64,000 nucleotides of DNA, from assembly GCF_001294535.1 (NCBI RefSeq), contig NZ_LGIC01000061.1, forward strand, positions 248,001 to 312,000. The letters are read 5' to 3'. This document shows positions 57,654 through 64,000 of this stretch, in pieces. Both the position numbers and the translations under genes were made by a program. How positions within the stretch are numbered: position 1 is the first letter of the stretch; each line of letters opens with the position of its first letter. A model generated the notes under the pieces. It saw nothing but the letters and a program-made list of their open reading frames with translations. It was not told the origin of the DNA and searched no databases. This DNA is from Cypionkella psychrotolerans. Lineage in GTDB: Bacteria; Pseudomonadota; Alphaproteobacteria; Rhodobacterales; Rhodobacteraceae.

Positions 57654-57668
57654 TTAATAGGGGGTTAA
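57654..57668 (-). promoter_or_regulatory. Full CtrA-type site upstream of the divL-like gene
   Basis: TTAA-taggggg-TTAA, an exact CtrA consensus match, 60-74 bp before the start codon in the 105-bp gap behind regB. It suggests the gene is under CtrA control. Confidence 0.6.
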
Positions 57669-57699
57669 GGATAGCGCAGTCATGCAGGCTTTTATGCCG

Positions 57700-59088
57700 C
57701 TAGCCGATAAAGCGCTGGTTTTCACCCAAAGCCCCTGCCGTTTCAGCGAGAATATCTGCGGCCTTCCATGTCACCTCGACAATCGCCCCGGATCGCGCCG
57801 GGCGTTCTTCTGGCGACAGGAACGGGTCGGCGGCATTGGCGAAAGACAATTCGGCCCCGGTGCGCTCTAGCAGGGTTTTGGCGATGAATAGGCCCAGCCC
57901 CATGCCCTCATATTCGGGACGCCGCGCCAGATCCTGCTCATCACGGCGCGAGCGCACGAACGGGTCGCCGATCCGCCCCAGCACTTGCGCCGGAAAGCCT
58001 TCGCCGTCGTCGATGATGCGCAGCAGGATGCGATCCGGTGCATATTGCGCATCAACCCAGACCGTACTGCGGGCGAAATCCACCGCATTCTGCACCAGAT
58101 TGCGAAGCCCGTGGATCAGTTCGGGGCGGCGCACCACTACGGGCGGCAGGCCTGCCCCTGCCATGGTGAAGATCACCTCGATGCCGCGCGCCATGTGCGG
58201 CTCGGCGGCCTCTTGCAGCACGGTTTCCAACGGGGCTTGCCGCAGCAGCAGATCATCCTTCCCGGCCTTGCCCATCGAGCGCAAGATATCGCGGCAGCGG
58301 TTGGCTTGTTCGTGGATCAGCCGGGCGTCTTCGGCGAGATCGGGGTGATCCGCGAGTTCATCCATCATCTCAGAGCTGATCAGCTTGATCGTCGCCAAGG
58401 GCGTACCCAATTCATGCGCGGCGGCGGCGACCACACCGCCAAGGTCGGTCAGCTTTTGCTCACGCGCCAAAGCCATTTGCGTCGCCAAAAGTGCGTCGGA
58501 CATCAAGCGCATCTCGGTCGCCACCCGACGCGAATACAGGCCAAGAAAGGCGATGCCGATCAGCAAAGACAGCCAGAATCCGAAGGTAAACAGGCTGGGG
58601 ATGGCGAATATGGTGCCATCGGCCAGCCGCAGGGGGATGTTGAGCAGGCCGATCAAGGTGACAAAGGCTGCCGCGAGCACACCAAGGATCAAGGTGCTGC
58701 GCAGTTCCAATGCGCTGGCAGATACCGTCACTGGGGCCAGTACCAGCAGCGCAAAGGGGTTGGCCAGTCCGCCGGTCAGGAACAACAGAAAGCACAGTTG
58801 GGCCAGATCGAACAGCAGCGTCAGCATCGCCTCAAGCTCGGTCAGCCGCTTGTTCTGCGGGAAGATGAACATCGCGATCAGATTGGCAATGACCGCCAGC
58901 CCAACCGCCAGAAAACACAAGCCCAGAGGCAGTTGCATGCCATAATAGCGCGTTGCCACCAAAAGCGCCGCCAACTGACCAAAGCTTGCCATCCAGCGCT
59001 GAAAGATCAACGTTCGCAGCCGCAGCCAATCCGCCCGCTCGGGCCGAAAATGTGCGGATTGGGCGGTTATGTCACGCTGGTTTGACAT
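57700..59088 (-). CDS. regB: Redox-sensing histidine kinase RegB/PrrB
   Basis: 462 aa from MSNQRDITAQ. Six membrane helices lie between residues about 30 and 185, with the quinone-site heptapeptide GGLANPF at 106-112. Phospho-acceptor His225 is in AAAHELGTPLATIKL, and the redox-active Cys265 in QANRCRDIL; both numbers equal those of R. capsulatus RegB. N, G1 and G2 boxes follow (LRNLVQNAVDFA, IDDGEGFP, GMGLGLF). It senses respiratory/redox state and phosphorylates RegA. Divergent from senC. Confidence 0.97.
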   Translation of the reverse strand: MSNQRDITAQSAHFRPERADWLRLRTLIFQRWMASFGQLAALLVATRYYGMQLPLGLCFLAVGLAVIANLIAMFIFPQNKRLTELEAMLTLLFDLAQLCFLLFLTGGLANPFALLVLAPVTVSASALELRSTLILGVLAAAFVTLIGLLNIPLRLADGTIFAIPSLFTFGFWLSLLIGIAFLGLYSRRVATEMRLMSDALLATQMALAREQKLTDLGGVVAAAAHELGTPLATIKLISSEMMDELADHPDLAEDARLIHEQANRCRDILRSMGKAGKDDLLLRQAPLETVLQEAAEPHMARGIEVIFTMAGAGLPPVVVRRPELIHGLRNLVQNAVDFARSTVWVDAQYAPDRILLRIIDDGEGFPAQVLGRIGDPFVRSRRDEQDLARRPEYEGMGLGLFIAKTLLERTGAELSFANAADPFLSPEERPARSGAIVEVTWKAADILAETAGALGENQRFIG

Positions 59089-59181
59089 GGGATGCCTTGG
59101 CGGGGGCTGGCCATTACGGCGGCTTTGCGATTGATAAGGGTTGGTTCGGCGCGGATCAATGCGCAATGAGGAGGGCGAGTA

Positions 59182-59814
59182 ATGTTAGAGAACTATGCAA
59201 AGCTGGCGGTCGTTGCCGTTGTCGCATTTTTCGGTGTCTTTGGTGGATACTTATGGAACAAAGACCGAGAGGCTCGCACCAATGATCCTTTCGCCGATTG
59301 CCGCACGTCTGCTATTGCCGGGGGCGGTGGCGAGATTGGCGGGCCGTTTACGCTGGTGGATGAAGACGGCAAGACGGTGACCGACAAAGATGTGCTGGCC
59401 AAGCCATCGCTGGTCTATTTTGGCTACAGCTTTTGCCCGGATGTTTGCCCGCTGGATGGCGCGCGCAATGCCGAGGCGGTGGATTTGCTGAAGGCCAAGG
59501 GTCTGGATGTCACCCCGGTTTTTATCTCAATCGACCCCGAACGCGACACGCCTGCGGTGCTGAAGGATTTCACCGCCAACCTGCATCCCGACATGATCGG
59601 TCTGACCGGCACGCTTGAGCAAGTGCAGGCGGCGTCACGCGCTTATAAGACCTATTTCAAAAAGCAGGACACCGGCGATCAGTATTACATGATGGATCAT
59701 TCGACCTTCACCTATCTGATGCTGCCCGGCAGTGGCTTCGCTGATTTCTTCACCCGTGATGATACCGCCGAACAAATCGCCACCCGCGCTGCTTGCTTTA
59801 TTGAGAAAAGCTAG
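59182..59814 (+). CDS. senC: SCO-family copper/redox protein SenC (PrrC)
   Basis: 210 aa. N-terminal membrane anchor (residues about 8-25), then a thioredoxin-fold domain with copper-binding FCPDVCP and the distal His in MMDHSTFTYL. In Rhodobacter it helps assemble cytochrome cbb3 oxidase, whose electron flow feeds back on RegB. Good GGAGGG site before the ATG. First gene of senC-regA-hvrA. Confidence 0.96.
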   Translation: MLENYAKLAVVAVVAFFGVFGGYLWNKDREARTNDPFADCRTSAIAGGGGEIGGPFTLVDEDGKTVTDKDVLAKPSLVYFGYSFCPDVCPLDGARNAEAVDLLKAKGLDVTPVFISIDPERDTPAVLKDFTANLHPDMIGLTGTLEQVQAASRAYKTYFKKQDTGDQYYMMDHSTFTYLMLPGSGFADFFTRDDTAEQIATRAACFIEKS

Positions 59815-59875
59815 GGCGCGTTTGACGATAAGCCTTTAGCGGCCTAGGTTAGCAGACGAATGAACGGGGGATTTC

Positions 59876-60430
59876 ATGGCAGATGATCTTGGCGAAGAAC
59901 TGGGACCGGATCGCAGCTTGTTGTTGGTCGATGATGACGAGGTTTTCGTCAAGCGCCTCGCCAAAGCGATGGAAAAGCGCGGGTTTTTGCCGGAAACCGC
60001 AGGCAGCGTGGCGGCAGGGCGGGCGATTGCGCTGGCACGTCCTCCGGCCTATGCGGTGATTGACCTGCGGCTGGAAGATGGCAATGGGCTGGACGTGGTG
60101 GAAACCCTGCGCGAGCGTCGGCCGGATTGCCGGATCGTGGTGTTGACCGGCTATGGCGCGATTGCGACGGCGGTGGCGGCGGTTAAAATCGGTGCGACGG
60201 ATTATCTCTCGAAACCCGCCGATGCGAATGATGTGATGCAGGCCCTGCTCGCCAAAGGCGCTGCAATGCCGGAACCGCCGGAAAATCCAATGTCGGCAGA
60301 CCGGGTGCGCTGGGAACATATCCAGCGGGTCTATGAGATGTGCGACCGCAACGTTTCAGAAACCGCGCGTCGACTTTCGATGCATCGGCGGACTTTGCAG
60401 CGGATTCTCGCCAAACGTAGCCCAAAATAA
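59876..60430 (+). CDS. regA: Redox response regulator RegA/PrrA
   Basis: 184 aa, the exact length of Rhodobacter RegA. The receiver has acidic VDDDE, phospho-acceptor Asp63 (AVIDLRLEDG), VLTGYGAIATA and SKPAD. A four-proline hinge (PEPPENP) links to a Fis-type helix-turn-helix (VSETARRLSMHRRTLQRILAKR). In relatives it controls photosynthesis, CO2 and N2 fixation and respiratory genes. Confidence 0.98.
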   Translation: MADDLGEELGPDRSLLLVDDDEVFVKRLAKAMEKRGFLPETAGSVAAGRAIALARPPAYAVIDLRLEDGNGLDVVETLRERRPDCRIVVLTGYGAIATAVAAVKIGATDYLSKPADANDVMQALLAKGAAMPEPPENPMSADRVRWEHIQRVYEMCDRNVSETARRLSMHRRTLQRILAKRSPK

Positions 60431-60497
60431 GCGAGTACTTGAAAGAATAATCCTTTCAGCCTAAATGGCTTTACCATAGTCCTGAAAGGATGCTTAC

Positions 60498-60812
60498 GTG
60501 ACCATTGATATCAACGGGCTGTCTCTTAAAGAGTTGAAAGATCTGCAATCGCAAGTGGTAAAGGCTATTGCGTCCTTTGAGGATCGCAAAAAGAAAGAGG
60601 CTCTTGCCGAGATTGAAGAATTCGCCCGCGCGAAGGGCTTTTCTCTGGCTGAGCTGACCGGCGTGACGGTTGCGCGCAAACGCTCGCCAGCTGTCGCGAA
60701 ATACGCCAATCCGGCGGATTCATCGGACACCTGGTCGGGCCGTGGCCGCAAACCGCGTTGGTTTGCAGCAGCATTGGCTGCGGGCAAGCAGCCGGACGAA
60801 ATGTCGATCTGA
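60498..60812 (+). CDS. hvrA: H-NS-family regulator HvrA
   Basis: 104 aa starting at GTG 60498 behind AAAGGA. An N-terminal coiled coil (residues about 8-45) and a C-terminal H-NS-type DNA-binding motif DTWSGRGRKPRWF. In R. capsulatus HvrA, encoded next to regA, trans-activates light-harvesting/reaction-centre genes at low light and affects nitrogen fixation. It ends 22 bp before a strong hairpin. Confidence 0.93.
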   Translation: MTIDINGLSLKELKDLQSQVVKAIASFEDRKKKEALAEIEEFARAKGFSLAELTGVTVARKRSPAVAKYANPADSSDTWSGRGRKPRWFAAALAAGKQPDEMSI

Positions 60813-60833
60813 TCTTTCGCAGGTAAGAAAACC

Positions 60834-60859
60834 GAAGGCCGCCTCAAATGGCGGCCTTC
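60834..60859. terminator. Bidirectional terminator between hvrA and hvrB
   Basis: A 10-bp perfect stem GAAGGCCGCC / GGCGGCCTTC with 6-nt loop, containing the hvrB stop codon; on the minus strand GGTTTTC follows. Confidence 0.75.
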
Positions 60860-61719
60860 AGCCATTTCATGAAGGTTTTCAACTCGGCGCGTTTCGGGCC
60901 CGGCCTTGTGACCAAATAATAGGCAAGGCTTTCATCCTTAATCTCGCCCACAGCGATCAGATCACCGCTTTCCAGATCTTTCTCCATCAAGGCGGCGGCT
61001 TCAACATGCAGGCCCAAACCCTGCCGCGCAGCGGAAAGTGCCAATTCTTCGGTTGGAATGTAGGTGATGTTCATCGCATCTGGTTTCAGCCCAAAACTGC
61101 GCAACCAAATCAAAGCCTCGGGCCAATCCGGTTCAATCACCCAAGGCATTGCCGACATTTCTGAGGTGGTTAGTCCTTCACGCTCCTGCAACAGCGCCGG
61201 CGCGGCGACAATGATGTAATGCGCCGAGGTCAGAAACTCGGCCTCCACTCCCGGCCATTTGCCATCGCCAAAGCGGATCGCCAGATCAAGGCTGTCGCGG
61301 CGCAAGTCCATCACGCGATGTTCGGGGTGCAGCGATAATCCGATTTCGGGATGCGCCTTCCAGAACGCCCCCAGACGCGGGATCAGCCATTGCGCAGCGA
61401 AAGCCGGGGTCAGCGTCACCCGCAGCGGCGCGTTGGGATCGGCGCCGCGCAGATCATTCACCGCAACTTCAATGCCGTGGAAACCGTCGGTCAGCGCCTG
61501 CGCCAGCTTTGCGCCCTCAGCGGTCAGTGCCAGCCCGCGACCCTGCCGATAGATCAACTCGCGCCCCAGATCAGCCTCAAGGGCGCGCACCTGTTGCGCG
61601 ATGGCGGCGTGGGTGACGTTCAGATCGCGGGCGGCGCGGGAAAAATTTTGCAACCGTGCAGCCGCCTCAAACGCCCGCAAGGCAGTGAGGGAGGGGAAGC
61701 TTTTCCAGTCTACAGACAT
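60844..61719 (-). CDS. hvrB: LysR-family regulator, HvrB-like
   Basis: 291 aa from MSVDWKSFPSL. N-terminal helix-turn-helix RLQNFSRAARDLNVTHAAIAQQVRALE and a C-terminal effector domain with LAIRFGDGKWPGVE and LGLHVEAAALM. In R. capsulatus the LysR gene hvrB beside hvrA activates ahcY at low light, and ahcY lies 0.9 kb away here. The intergenic region to the next small gene holds CCAA-N9-TTGG (61725-61741), a possible LysR-type dyad. Confidence 0.88.
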   Translation of the reverse strand: MSVDWKSFPSLTALRAFEAAARLQNFSRAARDLNVTHAAIAQQVRALEADLGRELIYRQGRGLALTAEGAKLAQALTDGFHGIEVAVNDLRGADPNAPLRVTLTPAFAAQWLIPRLGAFWKAHPEIGLSLHPEHRVMDLRRDSLDLAIRFGDGKWPGVEAEFLTSAHYIIVAAPALLQEREGLTTSEMSAMPWVIEPDWPEALIWLRSFGLKPDAMNITYIPTEELALSAARQGLGLHVEAAALMEKDLESGDLIAVGEIKDESLAYYLVTRPGPKRAELKTFMKWLKAAI

Positions 61720-61816
61720 GATAGCCAATCTAACAGTTTGGAAAAATCGCTGACTCGGGGCTTGGGCTGAAATGCGCTATAAACACGCTATGACAACAAG
61801 AAAATAGGAGCAAGTC

Positions 61817-61945
61817 ATGTTAAACATTCTCGCAGATGCCCTGCTGATCGCCCTGCGCGCCAGCCCGGCCCCAACTCCGCGCGATCGCTTTCCCAGCCGT
61901 CCGACGGAAGCCCGTTGGACCAAGCAAACCAGCGATCGGGTTTAG
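61817..61945 (+). CDS. Small reading frame of 42 codons, divergent from hvrB
   Basis: ATG 61817 has a textbook AGGAG six bases upstream. Product: MLNILADALLIALRASPAP, then a basic Pro/Arg-rich tail PRDRFPSRPTEARWTKQTS ending DRV. A short hydrophobic or amphipathic N-terminus precedes a charged tail; no Cys. No domain is recognised. The codon use resembles genes around it (GCC, CTG, CGC). It overlaps the convergent HD gene by 4 bp. Position suggests control by HvrB. Confidence 0.6.
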   Translation: MLNILADALLIALRASPAPTPRDRFPSRPTEARWTKQTSDRV

Positions 61946-62535
61946 GTCTTGAGCGCCGCCAGCAAATCCAAATGCCGCGCGACATAATCCGCCCGCACCT
62001 GTGCGGGCGGTCTTAGTTTTATCTCCAGCCCACGCAACAACGCGGTATCCGGCCTGCCAAACAGCTTGTCCGCCTCGGGTTCCGAAAACCCTGCGATCTG
62101 CACCGCCTCAAGCCAAGCCGAGATTTTATCCGCCGCCTTGATGGCCTTTTTCACTACCACCGGCAGCACCGCAGGCAGACCAAAGCGCAGATGCACCGCC
62201 GCTGTCAGCCGCAGATCCAGTTCCGTATAGCTTGGCCCCACCGCAGATTTCACCGGGCTGATCATATCACCAATCACATATTCCGGCGCGTCATGCAGCA
62301 AAGCCGCTAGCTGCCAACGCGGATTGGCAGGGTTCTGGCGCGCGTAGATTTCTTCGACCAGCAAAGAATGTTCCGCCACCGAATAGGCAAAATCGCCCCG
62401 CGTCTGACCGTTCCAGCGCGCCACAAACGCCAAGCCATGCGCGATATCGGCGATCTCGATATCCATCGGCGTCGGGTCCAGCAGGTCAAGCCTGCGGCCA
62501 GATAGCATCCGTTGCCATGCGCGCGGTTGTTTCAT
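61942..62535 (-). CDS. HD-domain phosphohydrolase (YfbR-like)
   Basis: 197 aa from MKQPRAWQRM behind AGGAGG. HD metal motifs SVAEHSLLVEEI (His), AALLHDAPEYVIGDM (His-Asp) and AADKISAWLE (Asp). Close to 5'-nucleotidases of the YfbR type that dephosphorylate deoxynucleoside monophosphates. Divergent from ahcY. Confidence 0.9.
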   Translation of the reverse strand: MKQPRAWQRMLSGRRLDLLDPTPMDIEIADIAHGLAFVARWNGQTRGDFAYSVAEHSLLVEEIYARQNPANPRWQLAALLHDAPEYVIGDMISPVKSAVGPSYTELDLRLTAAVHLRFGLPAVLPVVVKKAIKAADKISAWLEAVQIAGFSEPEADKLFGRPDTALLRGLEIKLRPPAQVRADYVARHLDLLAALKT

Positions 62536-62637
62536 GACGGCCTCCTGCCGCATTTTCCTGCCACTCACGGCCTCTGTTGTCGAGAGGTCCTGTAAATGCT
62601 ATCTGCCCCGCAACCATAGGATCAAGGAGTGCGCCAG

Positions 62638-64000
62638 ATGGCGAAAGATTACATCGTTAAGGATATTGCGCTGGCTGCATATGGCCGCAAAGAACTGGTC
62701 ATCGCTGAAACCGAAATGCCGGGCCTGATGGCCTGCCGCGAGGAATTTGGCACCACCAAGCCGCTGAAAGGCGCGCGGATTGTCGGCTCGCTGCACATGA
62801 CGATACAAACCGCTGCCTTGATTGAGACGCTGACCGCGCTTGGTGCCGATGTGCGCTGGGCGTCTTGCAACATCTTCTCGACCCAAGACCACGCAGCTGC
62901 GGCCATCGCCGAAGCTGGTGTCCCGGTGTTTGCCATCAAGGGCCAGACCCTGACCGAGCATTGGGATTATCTTGACCGTTCCTTCATGTTCCCTGATGGT
63001 GCAAACATGATCCTCGACGATGGCGGCGACGCGACGCTGTATGTGCTGCTCGGCGCGCGGATGGAGGCGGGTGAAGACGTGCTGTCCGTGCCGCAATCCG
63101 AAGAAGAAGAAGTCATCAAGCTGCAAATCCAGAAGCGGATGAAGCAATCGCCGGGCTGGTTCGCCAAAACCAAAGCCGCGATCAAAGGCGTTTCCGAAGA
63201 AACCACCACCGGCGTGCATCGTCTCTATGATCTGCACAAAAAGGGCCAACTGCCCTTCCCGGCGATCAATGTCAACGACAGCGTCACCAAGTCGAAATTC
63301 GACAACAAATACGGCTGCAAGGAATCGCTGGTGGATGGTATCCGCCGTGCGACCGACACCATGATGGCGGGTAAGGTGGCTGTTGTGTGTGGTTACGGCG
63401 ATGTGGGTAAAGGCTCGGCGGCGTCCCTGCGTGGTGCGGGTGCCCGCGTCAAAGTCACCGAAGTCGATCCGATCTGCGCGCTGCAAGCCGCGATGGACGG
63501 CTATGAAGTGACGCTGCTGGAAGATGAAGTCGCCAACGCCGATATCTTCATCACCACCACTGGCAATCGCGACGTCATTCGTATCGAGCATCTGCGCGAG
63601 ATGAAGGATATGGCCATTGTCGGTAACATCGGCCATTTCGACAACGAGATCCAAGTTGCAGCCCTGAAAAACCACAAATGGACCAACATCAAAGAGCAGG
63701 TCGATATGATCGAGATGCCCTCGGGCAATCGCATCATACTGCTGTCAGAAGGCCGCTTGTTGAACCTTGGCAACGCCACTGGGCATCCGTCTTTCGTGAT
63801 GTCGGCGTCGTTCACCAACCAAGTTCTGGCGCAGATCGAACTCTGGACCAAGGGCGAAGATTACGCACCGGGTGTCTATATCCTGCCGAAAGAACTGGAT
63901 GAGAAAGTCGCCCGCCTGCACCTGAAGAAAATCGGCGTCAAGCTGACCGAGCTGCGCAAGGATCAGGCGGATTACATCGGCGTGAAAGTCGAAGGCCCGT
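62638..64000 (+). CDS. ahcY: S-adenosylhomocysteine hydrolase (3' end missing)
   Basis: 454 codons visible; about 8-10 residues at the C-terminus are beyond the window. [19 protein letters not shown] start with AAGGAG upstream; [31 protein letters not shown] and the NAD-binding [13 protein letters not shown] and [11 protein letters not shown] are diagnostic. It splits S-adenosylhomocysteine to adenosine and homocysteine, relieving product inhibition of methyltransferases. I did not recognise an SAH riboswitch in the 102-bp leader. Confidence 0.98.
   Translation, partial: MAKDYIVKDIALAAYGRKELVIAETEMPGLMACREEFGTTKPLKGARIVGSLHMTIQTAALIETLTALGADVRWASCNIFSTQDHAAAAIAEAGVPVFAIKGQTLTEHWDYLDRSFMFPDGANMILDDGGDATLYVLLGARMEAGEDVLSVPQSEEEEVIKLQIQKRMKQSPGWFAKTKAAIKGVSEETTTGVHRLYDLHKKGQLPFPAINVNDSVTKSKFDNKYGCKESLVDGIRRATDTMMAGKVAVVCGYGDVGKGSAASLRGAGARVKVTEVDPICALQAAMDGYEVTLLEDEVANADIFITTTGNRDVIRIEHLREMKDMAIVGNIGHFDNEIQVAALKNHKWTNIKEQVDMIEMPSGNRIILLSEGRLLNLGNATGHPSFVMSASFTNQVLAQIELWTKGEDYAPGVYILPKELDEKVARLHLKKIGVKLTELRKDQADYIGVKVEGP

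Noticed and set aside
62536-62637. SAH riboswitch before ahcY
   Set aside because: No convincing pseudoknot or known core sequence could be recognised by eye; a covariance-model search would decide.

Overview
The window is a gene-dense alphaproteobacterial chromosome segment of about 60% GC by eye. It most likely comes from the Rhodobacter/Paracoccus branch of Rhodobacterales. The best evidence is the regB / senC-regA-hvrA / hvrB / ahcY cluster at 57.7-64 kb. The RegB there has its phospho-acceptor His at residue 225, the redox-active Cys at 265 and the GGxxNPF quinone-site heptapeptide; RegA is 184 aa with Asp63. These match the numbering known for Rhodobacter RegB/RegA. I saw no rRNA, tRNA, insertion sequence, prophage or CRISPR array.

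Layout. 0-6 kb: 3' part of secA, an adjacent anchored protein of unknown function, a PstS-like/OmpA hybrid and radC. 6-18 kb: metabolic genes, namely a lytic transglycosylase, a SulP anion transporter with a structured leader, a BetI-type regulator facing a frameshifted choline-binding protein gene, an alcohol dehydrogenase, pxpABC (5-oxoproline), gnd with an SMP-30 lactonase, an SPFH/NfeD pair and a Nudix hydrolase. 18-27.8 kb: maeB, mutS, hrcA-grpE, rph-rdgB-ridA-hemW.

27.8-38.3 kb looks like the chromosome origin region. A leftward block (hemJ, rho-mnmE-mnmG-rsmG-parA-parB) and a rightward operon (maf-aroE-coaE-dnaQ) diverge from a 401-bp gene-free interval. That interval has one perfect and one near-perfect DnaA box and an AT-rich inverted repeat, so I propose it as oriC. 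Five ParB-binding parS palindromes (four perfect 16-mers and one with a single outer mismatch) lie between 26.3 and 54.8 kb, all inside coding sequence, where they are read as FHVK or VSRET.

38.4-55.9 kb: a nucleotide-sugar epimerase, secB, fxsA, a Tim44-like gene, mltA, a Smr protein, a lipoprotein hydrolase, hslVU, a possible glycosyltransferase, trxA, addAB, and a tsaE-amgK-murU cell-wall recycling/tRNA modification cluster.

56-64 kb: a PAS-only membrane protein resembling the kinase-less DivL of Rhodobacter, preceded by a perfect CtrA-type TTAA-N7-TTAA site; then the Reg redox system, the HvrA and HvrB regulators, an overlooked 42-codon reading frame, an HD phosphohydrolase and ahcY (cut by the window end). 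Replication, segregation and cell-cycle/redox signalling are thus grouped within about 35 kb of the proposed origin.
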